From NCBI GenBank assembly GCA_000611775.1, contig KK106982.1:3701404-3765403 (forward strand): 64,000 nucleotides of DNA. The letters run 5' to 3'. The translations under genes and the position numbers were made by a program. Within the stretch, counting starts at the first letter, position 1; each line of letters opens with the position of its first letter. A model generated the notes under the pieces. It worked only from the letters and a program-made list of their open reading frames with translations, had not been told where the DNA came from and ran no database searches. Positions 32,712 to 44,940 of this stretch are shown here, in pieces. Source of the stretch: Umbilicaria muhlenbergii (taxonomy: Eukaryota; Ascomycota; Lecanoromycetes; Umbilicariales; Umbilicariaceae).

Positions 32712-34753
32712 TCACCGATACCCCTGCCCACCATACCCTTGCGAATACTCATACCCACCCCCCTGGCCCCTCCCGCCATTCCGATAATAATCCTCCTCAT
32801 TCCCATACGAGCCCCGATGCAGTCCTCCCGGCTCTCCAGTACGATCATACCTGCCCCCTCCGCGGGGACTCTCGCCATAGTTCCTCGTCATGTCGGGGTC
32901 CGGCGGGCCTTGTCGTGCGGATTTCGTCCGACTAAGTCCGAGATCATCTGCGGTGCGGTCTTCAAAGGATTGTTCGGGCGAGACACAAGGAGGTTGATAG
33001 GAGAGATTGCCGTCGGAGTGGCGGAAATCGTTGCCCATGGAGGGACTTCTGTAGCGACGTCCGGTGCCTGCGTTGCTCACTCCTCGCTGGTGGCGATGTG
33101 GGTCTTGTGGGGGTATCCCTTGCGCTCGTTGCGACAATGTAATGGGGACGGGACGGGCGTTGCTTGAACTCGAATTGGAGCGCACTGGTCGGAGTGGTTC
33201 ACCCCTGGCGCGCAGATCCTCTTCGTAAGTTTTGCCGCCTCCGGGCTGAGCGGTATAAGGTTGCCGCTCCCGTTCTAGAGGTTTTTGTTGGGTTTGAGCC
33301 TGGAGTGGCACGGTATCGTCGATGGCCGATTCAGATGGTATGGTCGCATATGGTTTCCTCTCTCGCTCCAGGCTTGGTGGGGCGTACGCCGATTCCGTGC
33401 CTGTATAAGATGGATAACTTGGCGGCGGCTCATGGTTTGTATATACTGGGTTGTATGCTTGACTTGTCTGCCTAGGAATCTCCACCTTGGCATGGTCGGC
33501 GACAGCCTTTTCAAATCGCTCGCGCGCCTTGCGATCCTCGGAGACTGGGAAAAGCCTCCTCGAAATCTCCTTTGGAAACCGCTCTCTCTTATCATCTGGG
33601 TTGCTGATTGGCATATCGAGAACAGCCTTTTGCAGTCGCTCGTATTCTAGGTCTGGATGCGCTTGTAGCAAGATCGTAACCCAGCGCTCGAAACCTACTG
33701 GAGTAAGACTTGGGATATCCGGTTTCTCGTTGAACCGTTCCTGCACAAGGTGATGTTGACACGCCAAGTCTCGGTACATTCGTGAAATTGAGGACCTCTC
33801 ATCATCAAAGACAACTATCAAAGAGTGTCAGCAGTCTGAAGAAAGTGTCCCGGAGACGTTCAGAGGCGTACCTTGCCAAGGATAAATCTCATTCGGAAGC
33901 TTCACATCTTCATAGTATTTGAGCATCTTCGCTGGAGTGATGACGATGCTATGGCAAGGCTCATAATCTTCAATCTGGAGCAAAGTGGTGAGCATTGAGT
34001 CGTTGTTAAGATAATGCTACGTATAAGGATAGAACGTACGATGTGGATAGCAAGCCCTCGCAACAACTGGCCTAGCCTTACTGTCGGATTGCCCCCTTCG
34101 TCAAACAGTTGACCCCAAACCTTCTCGAGGGTAGTCTCCTCCTTTCCAGTTGAGAGTCTCTCAGGCCCTTTGGGCCGTGTGCTATTCGGATCGCTCTCCA
34201 CACTGATAGGTGAGCTAGGCCTTCTAGCGTTGTATGGAGGGCTGTGGGGGACTGCTGATTGGGATTGTGGCGAATCATAGTTCGAGAACTCCGACTGCTT
34301 GTTTGGTGAAGGAGGCGTGTATACACGGTTTGGCATGTTGGGTGAATACCCAGAATGGGTGGAAGGCGACTGAGGGGCAGGTGGTGGTGGCGGAGGAGGA
34401 GGGTACTGTTGCTGGGTTGGTGGAATTGGAGTACCAGCTTCGAGTCCAGATGTCTTTAGCTGCTTGAGAACGCTTTCGGTTATACTCTCGGTGATTTTGG
34501 TGATCACCTCTGGAGGTATGCGGTTCGGATTGTCCGCGTGGTGAACTGCAGATGAGAGAGCTTCTCTTATCGGCTGCTGAGGCTGCCGGTATCGAGATGG
34601 ATCTTGCATGTTGTCTGTATGATTTGGAATGCTTGAAGATGCTGGAGGTCTAGAAGTTTGGGTTTCGGCTGGAGGGTATGCGGCTGGGTATTGCATTCGA
34701 GGGTCGGAATATTCGAAAAACGGTGGCTCTTCTGAAGGTGGGGGGTATGCCAT
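32712..34753 (-). CDS. DUF7514-type Pro/Gln-rich protein
   Basis: Three exons (34753-34040, 33974-33872, 33814-32712) give 639 aa, from the first ATG at 34753. The N-terminal 185 residues are Pro/Gln/Ser-rich with a polyproline run. A folded domain follows from LEKVWGQLFDEGGNPTVRLG through IEDYEPCHSIVITPAKMLKY, YYEDVKLPNEIYPWQ, SSISRMYRDLACQHHLVQ and LTPVGFERWVTILLQAHPD to DDKRERFPKEISRRLFP. This matches a domain of unknown function that I remember as DUF7514 in filamentous ascomycetes. The C-terminal third is disordered and ends in Gly/Tyr-rich repeats (GGGYEYSQGYGGQGYR). No function is known to me. The three exons are needed to keep the domain continuous. Confidence 0.85.
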
Positions 34754-35802
34754 GACCTTAGTAGGCTGAGGCAAAGCGGAGCCTGATGCGCGAGTCGAGC
34801 TCGGTGCGATAACAAACAGCGCTCTTATCCCTCGTGGATGGTGTGGAAGTGGTAGCTTGCAACTATTTGTTTGCGGTATGCTAGTTCTGATTGACCGAGT
34901 GGGATGTAAATATTAGTTGCATACAACGAGCCCGCGTTGTCGAAATGTGGTAGAGGTGGTGGGTCAAGGCTAGTTTAATGCGCGATTCATTGTAAGACGA
35001 TACTCGGCGAACGGTCGCAGACCAGTGCTATTGGCAGCGAACACACGCGACGGTGTTGGAGTAGGGAGACGGATGTGGGTTGGGCAGAAGTCTGGCCACG
35101 GGCGCGAGGTTGGGTGTAGGATGGAGAGTTCTAGTGGCTGAGCAGCGAACAGGGAAGCATCTCAAAGCAGATGACGTTGGCGAGCTTGCTTCCTTACTGT
35201 GCCTCGAGCGTGCCTTTCTTTAGCCTGCGACACTGCACTGTACGACAACCGGCTCTAAGACGTAACAAACGGGGCGGCATTTGGCAGAATGATCGGGTAC
35301 ACCTGTCCTCCACACTCGAGATCCTCAGCCTGCCCTAGCACGCCTTTGCGGCTAAAGGGAATCAAGGTCGGGGTCTCTTTTCGATTACGGAGTTGGTCGT
35401 TTGGGTTCAGATCAAGCCATCACGTTACCCATGATGAAACGGATGTAAGATCTTACAAGCGAACAATGACGTCGGCCGCGAAGATCACATCGTCGAGTCG
35501 TGACGATGTAGAGCCGGTTGTTACAATGGCCACAATCAGTGTACATGATGTTCTGACTTCAGTCATTGGTGATGATGGAGTGGCTATCTTTCTGTGGCTA
35601 TCCTCTAAGACCTAAGCTGCCAATATTCTCGAAGAAAACCAGTTTGTATCGCATCGCCGTGACTCTGCCTCGTGATGACCACGCATCCATAGCGGTACCT
35701 GCAGAATCCAGAACCGCTCCGATCACACGCAGCATGGATTAATACAAAGCCTTGTCTTCGGTTTCTGGTCCGGCTAGGGACGGCCCAAGTGCTTGATGCG
35801 GT
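34754..35802. other. Intergenic, upstream of DUF7514-type gene
   Basis: 1,049 bp with no supported gene. It includes the promoter on the left and the Stc1-domain gene 3' UTR on the right. Confidence 0.4.
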
Positions 35803-37020
35803 TCAGACGGTGAAGAAATCATCGTCGTCGTCGTCCCCATCTGCCGAGAGAGTACGACTACCCTTGTTCTTCTTCTTCGGAACAATCGCGGGAATGCCCT
35901 GTTGAGGCGCTACTGGAGGCTTTGGAAATTTCCGATTCTGGTGGAAAGAGTCAGTCTTAGCTCTGGCAGTAAAAGATGTGTTAAGATACCGATGATTGCG
36001 TGAAGCTGGCGTTTCCAGATCTTGGCGTAGGAGACGGCCAGGATTGTTCGGTAAACGAGGTCGATGGAGCACGTATGCGTGCGTGAGCAACGCCATGAGA
36101 ATCATAGCCGGTGAAAGAAATACCGCCATATCGAGCCCGAGGCTGCTCAACCCACACGGTGCCGTCAGGAGTGACTGTGGTAGAGAGTCCCTGGGATGCA
36201 TTTTCGACTGTACTGGCCGGGGCGGTGCTGCCTTGCTGAGACGAGCTGTCTGCATTTGTAGTATCCAGCTGCAACTTGCTCATGTCGCTAAGGGGGGCTC
36301 CTCCATCCGAGTCGTGATCGTAGTCCTACAATTAGGCGTTATGCTTCAGTCTTGAGCCATCATAGTAGTCTTTTGCTCACCTCGTCAGAATCGTATCGGT
36401 TGGTGATTTCGTCTGATTCTTCATCCTCCTCGTCGTCCATCTCTAGCCCTGGCTCAACGCTCAAGTGATCCCTCACACACTCGAGGCAGCGCTGGTGGTA
36501 TCTGTCAAGCTCGCTGCGCAGCAATAAGTCCTTGGAATCAACTCACCGCCGTGTCTGGGGTACGCCGCTGTGCTTTGCTAAATCCATCAAGGCCCTTGAC
36601 TTTATCACATACCACGCAGGTCATCTCGTTCACTTGTTGACCAGTGCAGAGGCGACATTTCACGTAGGCAGGACCTGTTCCGTTGATTGGTCCGAAAGTG
36701 AAGATTTTGTACCGTAGATCGGACAGCTGCTTCTTTGAGAAGCCTGAGGGAATCTTGACCTTCTTGCATTCCTTACAACGGATCCTATAACGCAAGTAAG
36801 ATGATTGTCCAAAGGGCTTCAGTATATGGCGCCTACAGATCGGGAAGGACGACCTTCTCCAACCTGTCAATGCCACGTCAGCTCACTTACTCCTCTTGCA
36901 ATGCCCAGTATAAACCATCTTGGAGTCAACGCAAAAGCAGTCTTATTGTCAAGGAACATCAACTTACTTCTTCGCTGTCATGTCATTGTATCCTCCCGCA
37001 TGCAGCGAGGTTGGTGGCAT
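35803..37020 (-). CDS. Stc1-domain protein
   Basis: Six exons (37020-36968, 36863-36837, 36784-36547, 36491-36381, 36325-35990, 35937-35803) give 299 aa. The N-terminal domain has five Cys pairs or half-pairs in the Stc1 pattern: CKEC at 30-33, CRLC at 70-73, CVVC at 83-86 and CLEC at 108-111. Conserved words are PSGFSKKQL and GLDGFSKAQRR. In fission yeast, Stc1 is a LIM-like zinc protein linking the RNAi effector Ago1 to the Clr4 methyltransferase complex. Whether this protein does the same is inference. After an acidic stretch (DDEEDEESDE) the rest is Ser/Thr-rich and ends in DGDDDDDDFFTV. Exon 2 is only 27 nt. Confidence 0.88.
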
Positions 37021-39846
37021 CGTGACCGATTGCTGTGTCTGAAGAGCGTCGTCCGGACGTTTGGTTGCAATGAGGGAACACAAGAGTGAGAGCTAGAGGA
37101 GTTTTATTGACGAAAGAATGTAGTGAATGATGTTCAGCAGCGAGATGAGGTAGCCCGGAGAAAGCCAGATAAGCAGGCTGGCAGGCTGGTCTGGGACTGA
37201 CTTAAGCAGCTTCGAAGAACAGAAAGCAGTGAAGGAGTAGGGATGTGAGAAAGATAAGGTACTGTGGCGTTCATTCGCATTCACAATATTATTCACAATA
37301 TCAATGGACGATCCCCTCGGGGCTTGCACTGAATTCAAACTCAATTGAGCAACAAGAGGGCATTTGGATGAATCCATGTGCCATAATTTCAACACAGTCC
37401 ATAAGGAAGTCCCTCGTTTTGCCAACGCTGGAAATCTTTTCAATTGCTTCCACACAATGTGAGCAAACGCATGGCTGCCGAGTTCTACTGCGCTGCCCAA
37501 CCAAGCACTTCTTCGATCACATTGGCATCTTGCACGTGAGCGAAAGAACCCTCAGCATGAGGACAGTCTGAAAGGGCTCGCGGCAGGTGCTACAATGCCC
37601 TATGATACCTCGCAACGCTGACTGTGTAGAAAGATGGGAGTCTTCTTCCCCCTCCCTTTCTGGAGGTCATAGTGGGCACAAAAAGGTCCCTAAGAACTGG
37701 TAAGAAGGGCACCATCCGATAATGCTGCGCCAATGTCTGGTGGCATCGGGAACGGCCAGATAAGTCAAACATCAGTCAGCTTCTGCATCTTCGCTCCACG
37801 AAAAGCTCGTCCAGTACGAGTACACGGCCCGACTTCTCGCAACAAAGAACAACCAGACATATTGGGGTATTTGGGCATAATGCGTGCTCTCGTTGATTCT
37901 GCCTCTGCAAGGTTTCGTCGCCTGCTGAACAAAGATCAGGTCTCGGAGTACACTTCAATCGCGACCATGCCAGGATCCCTTCTCCTCGGCGCACGGCTTG
38001 CACTTTCCGGCTGTCAGACAGCTCCGGGTGTTTAAAACCAATCACTGGTCGTTCCAGATCGGCTGAACATGATGCGCCAATGGGATAGTCAGGAACAGGC
38101 GGTGCTGCTGGGATGTTGGAGTCCTGCCGAGACGGTGTGCTTGCCTTGTTTTGTGATAGCGACCAGCAGTTTCACGGGTCGGCCCAGGCTCGGCACAGGC
38201 TTTAGAACGACTGGAAAATGGAAAATGGAAAGGGGGTGCACCGGGGGTTTCCCCCTAGCCGTTCTCCTTGGCTGCGGATCATGGATCGCCGGCTCGTTGT
38301 GGAGCATGCCGGGTGGGTCTGAGTGCCACAGGCAGTGGGAGATTGTGCAGCGTCCCCTGTGCAATTACGTTGCTTGACTGCTGCAGGCAGCCGGGCAGCA
38401 CATGCTACTCGCAGCCCCAGCCCCCAGCCCCCAGCCGGCTTGCCTAGCTGAAAGAGCACGAAAGGAGAGCTGCTCGCGTCAGGTTACGGAAGGACATAAG
38501 GCTGCAGTTCAGCAGCGGTCGGCGATCATGATGATCGTGCTTGCGACTGGAACTCTGTGCGCGAGTTGCGCGACAATCTTGGAGGCATCACAGTCACAGT
38601 GCGGAGCACTAAGGTTCCTGATGGGAACTCACTATGGGGTACAGACCACCCTAGCAGGTGCCGTAGTGATTCGTGAAGCGGACACCGGTGATCTGACCCT
38701 GAATTCCGTCAGTGCTCTGTAAGGGGCGCGGTTGGTTGGGCTCGGAACTATCATGTACCTCGTAAATATAATTTGGGAAGTGGCTGTTAGCGTATTGGAC
38801 TTCTCGTCTGTGGCCCTGTCACAGAAGTACACGACTTCCAAAGCCATCCCTACTCCGTCGTGTTCCAACCCTCTTCCAGCACCAGCGCCATCGACATCCC
38901 CAAGATTGCAGTCTATCGCACGCCAGCGTCATCCATATCTGGCATTGGCCATACTAATTTCCATGCCTTGACCTTCTTTCCACCATCACACCGCTCCCCT
39001 CCGTTTCGATCATTGACCGTTAGTACCCACGCTCCTTACTGCTTACGTCTGACACAGCGTTGACAAGGCGTCGTGATTTGGTAGCTTCCGGAACCTATGG
39101 TAACGCACATTCTCTCAAGATTTCGGTTCTCCTTTCAGTATTCTTTATCGCACTCCTTCCAACGTCGTCTCTCCTCTAGGCCCCACGACCGACACGAACG
39201 TGCCTGAGCCGACAGCTAAACCCGTAATTCCTCTTCCGACCCTCGTTCTTCCATCAGTCTACAAACTCATTGGCAGATTGCACTGTCCTTGCTGTGGCAG
39301 AGCTTAGCTTAGGAGAGATTGTCGACACAACATCCGAGGACGTGCTGGAGCTCCTTCCTCTACCACTGTCTACTTCAGCTCGCCAATCTCAGCGATTCAG
39401 CAAACGAAGGATCAGTGCGATTCCGTTGACGACCCATTGCCCAAGCACTCCAAAGCGGCTTCAACCTAATACATACCTCGTTCGATACTCTTGAAATTGG
39501 ACCATTGGCACAGGCTTCACAACGTCGCGGGCCTACTACAATCCTCACAAGATTCGACCACTTCTTCTCAACTGCCCTGTATTATACCTCGGAATCCAAT
39601 ATATATTGTTGTATGCAATCATCGGCAATCAGAAGATACTTGAGGATATACGTTGGAAATCGTTATGTATGGGGATTGAAAAGCTCGCCACAAGACAACC
39701 ACCGAGCTATTACTAGGTTCATTCCCATTGTCTATTTGCTCGAATCTGGAACAACTTCTCGGACAGGATCTAAGACCCATGCGTGTTGAAAGGTTGAGAT
39801 AGAGTCATCATTTGTCAAACTTCTACTGAGGTTTACGCCATCCAAA
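37021..39846. promoter_or_regulatory. 2.8-kb gene-free region upstream of the Ime2-type kinase
   Basis: No ORF here has both a convincing ATG and a recognisable domain. The frame at 37093-37500 (-) begins at a non-ATG codon. The right part, from about 39,000, is pyrimidine-rich and could be a long, intron-containing 5' leader of the kinase. At about 38,415-38,440 there is a short CAGCCCC repeat. Confidence 0.4.
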
Positions 39847-42416
39847 ATGACGGTCGCGTTTGAATTCTCGCATCGCAGTTCGTCCAATGGTGCTACATCG
39901 GCTACGAGTCTTGAGGACAGATTCGAGGTTATCAAGGATATCGGCGATGGAAGTTTTGGCAGTGTGGTTTTGGCTCGCGTGCGAACAGCTGGTGCTAATG
40001 TTGCCCGCCGAGGAAGCGTTGTGAGTACTCTATGCCCATACCTATGAGCTGTGCTTACCATGCGCAAGGTTGCCATTAAAACCATGAAGAAGACATTCGA
40101 AACTTTCGATCCCTGCCTTGAACTTCGGGAAGTCATCTTCCTGCGGACTCTCCCTGTGCACCCTCACCTTGTGCCTGCGCTCGATATCTTCCTCGATCCC
40201 ACGACCAAGAAGCTGCACATATGCATGGAGTACATGGACGGCAACTTGTACCAATTGATGAAAGCCCGAGATCACAAATGCCTTGACCCGAGCAGCGTTA
40301 AGAGCATCCTTTTTCAAATTTTGGCCGGACTCGACCATATCCACGCAAACAATTTCTTCCATCGAGACATAAAACCCGAGAATATTCTAGTCTCGACCGC
40401 TGCCTCTCACGAATCCGGTATGACGTTCCGCAGGTATTCAGCACTTGTCACTCCACCAACGACACCACCAACCTATACTATTAAGATTGCAGACTTTGGA
40501 CTCGCTCGAGAAACCCATTCCAAATCACCTTTCACTACCTATGTCTCAACACGTTGGTACAGAGCTCCGGAGGTACTGCTCCGAGCCGGGGAGTACTCCG
40601 CGCCTGTGGACATCTGGGCCATCGGAGCCATGGCTGTTGAGATTGCGACGTTGAAGCCTCTTTTCCCTGGTGGTAACGAGGTCGACCAAGTGTGGAGAGT
40701 CTGTGAAATCATGGGAAGTCCAGGCAATTGGTACAACAAATTTGGTGGCAGGGTTGGTGGTGGCGACTGGAGGGAGGGGACTCGTCTGGCCCAGAAGCTG
40801 GGATTTTCCTTTCCAAAGGTATGAGCAAGCTACAACACCACGTGAAGTTTGCTAATAAGTACAAGATGGCCCCACATTCGATGGAGTCCATACTCCAACC
40901 TCCGCAATGGCCTACGGAGTTGAGCAACTTTGTTACATGGTGCCTAATGTGGGATCCCAAGAACCGGCCTACGTCAGCTCAAGCAATGAGCCATGAGTAC
41001 TTTACCGATGCAACCGACCCTTTACGACCAAAGTCCTCAACATCTCGATTGCTAAGCAGAAAACAATCTGGCTTAGATTACAGAGCACACAAAGATACAA
41101 GCGGATCCCCGTCTCTTTCGTCAAAGGCTTCCTGGTTTAGGAAATCACTCATTTCGCGGGAGAGCGCCCCAGCTGTACCACAACATAGCAATGCTTCCCA
41201 GACTCTCTCTCCTCGTCCGTCACCAGTGCATTCCAATGTAAGCTCAGAGGCCAAGGCAACGGTCAAGGCACGCCCATTCGCAACTAAGAGAGCCACTTGG
41301 ACAAACGGAACTACCCCAACAGTCGGAGCGCCGATGCCGATCTTACCGTCGATTCGACCAATTTCCCCATTATCAGACGCAGTAACGGCTCAAGCAAGCA
41401 GCAGACTGACGAGCGAAAGTACCATTCAAGGCACGAACATTTCACTGTTCACGGACAACAAGACCACCAAAAAGATTGGCCGACAACTGTCCGTCGCCTC
41501 GAACGGTAATCACTATGCTGATATTCATCGACAAGAAGCTGAACGAGCGCTGAACGGCAACGGAACAGTTGTGTCGCCTACGCATGGCCAAAAGGAAGGA
41601 TTCTTCTCCCACTTACGAAAGAGAGCACGTAGACTCTCAGGTCGCCACCAGATGCCACTGTCTCCGAATCTCGATGATGTCGAGGCTAATGCAGGCCGTG
41701 GCCCTTGGGCCAGCAATCGTTCCTCTCTAATTCCCGATCCCTACTCAGTCATGGAAACAGCGTCGAAGGCCGACTTTACCGAACTAGACAAGGCCCTACA
41801 GAATGTTCGCTATAGTCTGGAAACTTCAGCTGCGCAACAAAGCCTTGGACAGAAGCACAGCCAAACAACAAGTCCCAGTGTTTCCACTAATTACAGACAG
41901 TACTCATTACCCCACGGTCAAGCTATTCGATCTGTGGAGTCCGCGAGCCCAGGCACTGGGATAGGACCGATATCTAGCCGGACAAGACGTGCACTTCAAT
42001 TGTCAACACATCCAGCACATCGATATGAGACGCCAGACGAGGAAGACGAATTGCTTGACGAAGCCCTCAATGGTGCTTATGGAGCAGTTGCTGGCGCAGA
42101 CTCTGGCAAGAGAGCCGAGGATCTATCCAGTCACAGCGGGCTCGAGATCCAAGACGTCAAGCGGCAAACGCTTCAGCGGTCTTCCAACAACGCGCTTATG
42201 CCAAACCCGTACCCTACGCCCTCACCCTCGGCAAAGAGGAGCGGCACACTCTTCGACGAGAGCCTAATGGGGGAGCCGGCCACACCCCTGACTATCAAAA
42301 AGCAACGCTCTCAGGAAGACAATGGCCCGGAGTGGCCCACACCACCCTATGAGGAGCATGGATGGGCTGCAGCAGCTGCTGCAGACATTTTTGCTGCTGG
42401 CTCCATCTATCAATGA
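39847..42416 (+). CDS. IME2: Ime2-type meiotic protein kinase
   Basis: Three exons (39847-40020, 40069-40818, 40866-42416) give 824 aa. Ime2/RCK kinases control meiosis and light or mating responses in fungi. The glycine loop GDGSFGSV lies at 33-40, the VAIK lysine at 62, HRDIKPEN with Asp158, and DFG with Asp200. The activation loop TTYVSTRWYRAPEVLL has the T-x-Y arrangement at 214-216, followed by FPGGNEVDQVWRVCEIMG. A Ser/Thr/Pro insert (FRRYSALVTPPTTPPTY) between HRD and DFG is typical of the filamentous members. The C-terminal 450 residues are disordered and Ser-rich, as in other Ime2 proteins, and may carry regulatory phosphosites. A 2.8-kb gene-free region lies upstream. Confidence 0.93.
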
Positions 42417-43342
42417 TCGATCATCAGAGATCTCACAACCTGCCAACACATATTTCAACCATCTGTACAACATATCAACGAATCGCTAGCCACATGTCTT
42501 CGATGCAGCTTTGCACAGGCTATTCACCAAATTAGATTTTCTACTGTTTCGTCTGCGGACCGTCTGGCACGGTTCCAGTAATCACTCGTTGTACGCCAAT
42601 TCGAGTTGAGATACGATATCTGTCCGAATATTCATCTCCTCAGCAAATTTTATGCACCAAAATCTAATCTTACTCGCTTTTTTTGCTCTACTTACCGCGT
42701 CATACCCCAGTGGCCGTCAATAGACTTTACAGGCCTCGCGTTGCTACTTTGCGTCACCTGATACAATCATCTTCTTAAACCTACGAGCTCTGGCTTATAA
42801 ATTTCCATCCCTGTTACAGCCTTTTCATTACCATTTTCTCGCCACATTCGCTCCAGCTACATAGCTCGATTTCTTTATTGTCCTCGGGAGGATGTACGAT
42901 AGGACCGTGGGTCACGCGATCACTACGTTTGCGAAAGGGATGGGATTATTTCCTAGCGGATTACTCACGGCCACACTTTGCGCCTTGTATATAAAATCGA
43001 ACTCGTTTCAATCCCAAGACTTTGCTGTATTTATAGAGGCGGCTTGATGGAACTGAAATGATCCGTCAAAGATATCTCACTTTCCAAACATCGTTGTAGG
43101 CACGCGTAGATGTATCAATTGATTCGAGACAACTTTATCGGTGGAATACCACAAATTTAGTACGTCTTGAACTTACGCACATGTGATAGCCCACGACTCA
43201 TCATAAAAGTCCTTGAATTCAACCACGCCAAGAGCATTCCCCATAACCCGATCAACCACCTCCAACTCCCAAGAAATCGCCTCTCCATTCCTACGAACCA
43301 AACTCATGCCCTAACCCCCCCCCAAACTCTTCCGCCGCATCA
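42417..43342. other. Intergenic, kinase 3' flank and RRP42 promoter
   Basis: 926 bp, AT-richer than the flanking genes. The last 60 bases before RRP42 are C-rich. No gene is seen. Confidence 0.4.
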
Positions 43343-44604
43343 ATGGCCCCCTCAACAGCAGCACAAACCCTCCTCTCCCCCGCCGAGCTCTCCTACCTGC
43401 ACGCCTCCCTCTCCCTCCACCCCCCCATCCGCTCCGACGCCCGCTCACCCACGCAATTCCGCCCTCTGATCGCCGAAACAGATATCCTACCCGGCACGAA
43501 CGGCAGCGCGCGCATCTGTTTCGCGGATGGCACGGAGGCGATCGTGGGCGTGAAGGCTGAGGTCGAGATGTCGCGGGAAAGATACAACGAGGGCGGGGAG
43601 TTGGGAGAAAGGAGTTTGGGTGTGGGTGGGGGGGATGAGGGGCTGGATATGGGGGAGGAGGAAGAAGGAGAGGGAGGGGGAAGGAGAGGGGGAGGGAAGG
43701 GGAGGGGAGAGGACGGGTGGGTGGAGATGACGGTTGAGATTCCTGGGTACAGAGACGACGACGCGCTGCCGGTGTTTTTGGCGGCGATGCTGAATGAAGC
43801 GTTGGTGGCGACGGGGGAGCTGAAGGATCGGTTGTGGATTAATCGGAGGTTTCATTGGAGGTTGTTTATAGATGTGAGATTTGCCCCGTCTCCCTCTCCC
43901 TCTTCCTTTATAATACATGGCCCCCTCTTATCTGCCATTATTTCCTGTGCATCCTCCGCTAAACCCCCCTTTATCTACAGATCCTCCTCCTCTCCCCCCC
44001 CCTCTCCTATCCGCTCCCCCTCCTCTCCCTAACAACCCACCTCGCCCTCCTGTGCACGCGCCTTCCCCGCCTGAAATCAGAAGCAGACGAAGACCCGCTC
44101 TTCGACGACGATTGGGATGCCTCGCTGTATCTCTATCCGCGCTCCTCTACCTCAGAAACCGCTCTGCCGCAAGATCGGCCGCCCGTAACGCTCCTTGTCA
44201 TAGCCGTCGGCGACAACGTCCTCTTCGATCCCACGAAGGAAGAACTCGCCGTCGCGGACGCTGTGTTGGCTGTCTCGATTGGCGCGTCACGAGTTGCGGG
44301 AGCGGCAGCAGGGGATGGCGAAGGAGAGAGGGGAAGTGTGGTTAGGGTGCTAGGTATCCGGACGATCGATCCGCCGTCGAGGCTTACGCCGGCGGGGGTG
44401 CCGGATGCGGTTAATTCGGCTACGGGGGGGAGTGCTGGGGTTAAGAGCGGGCAGGCGGATGAAGAGACGGAGCAGGGGGTATGGAGAGCGCCGAGGGGGG
44501 GGATGAAGAGGGGGGTTGTGGGGAGGGTGGTGAAGATGGTGGTGGAGAGGGGAGGGGTAGGCGAGGAGGTGTTGGGGGGTTTGGAGGGGGTGGATGTTGG
44601 GTAG
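43343..44604 (+). CDS. RRP42: Exosome core subunit RRP42 (RNase PH-like)
   Basis: Two exons, 43343-43873 and 43981-44604, give 384 aa, longer than typical Rrp42 (about 265-300). The exosome ring subunit is catalytically inactive and helps thread RNA to Rrp44 and Rrp6. The RNase PH fold starts SPAELSYLHASLSLHPPIRSD and RPLIAETDILPGTNGSARI, followed by EAIVGVKAEVEMS. Exon 2 continues from FHWRLFID into ILLLSPPLSYPLPLLSLTTH and later PPVTLLVIAVGDNVLFDPTKEELAVADAVL. The extra length comes from a 45-residue Gly/Glu/Arg insert (residues about 80-127) and a Gly-rich C-terminal segment. Both exons begin C-rich and end G-rich on the coding strand. Confidence 0.88.
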
Positions 44605-44940
44605 GAGAGAGGGGGTTCGATGGTGTCTGTCTATACCCGATTTATGTTTCATGGGTACTTTTACCCTGAAATTATTGCGGGAGGATCTACTTAGAGTCTC
44701 TTGAGAAGAAGTTGGTTCTCAGGGAAGTGTGTCGTTTGTACATATGGCATAGCATAGCGAGGCGTAGAATGTCACAAGTATCAAGAGTAGAAATATTGAT
44801 ACACTTCGACATTGGCTTAGAAAGCCTACAAGACTTCTTGTGCATCTCCGCTCGTGTATCAAGCAGGAAAGGTTTTCACAGCTTGAACCAACAGTCACTA
44901 CCGGATGTCTGGTGATTCGTTGATCTCATTAAGCTGCTCT
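44605..44940. other. Convergent intergenic, RRP42 / F-box gene
   Basis: 336 bp of 3' flanks. No feature is seen. Confidence 0.4.

Noticed and set aside
37093-37500. 135-codon minus-strand frame upstream of the Stc1-domain gene
   Set aside because: It begins at a non-ATG codon and has no recognisable features.
43487-43918. 143-codon minus-strand frame over RRP42
   Set aside because: Antisense to the purine-rich RRP42 tract, giving Pro/Ser/His repeats only.
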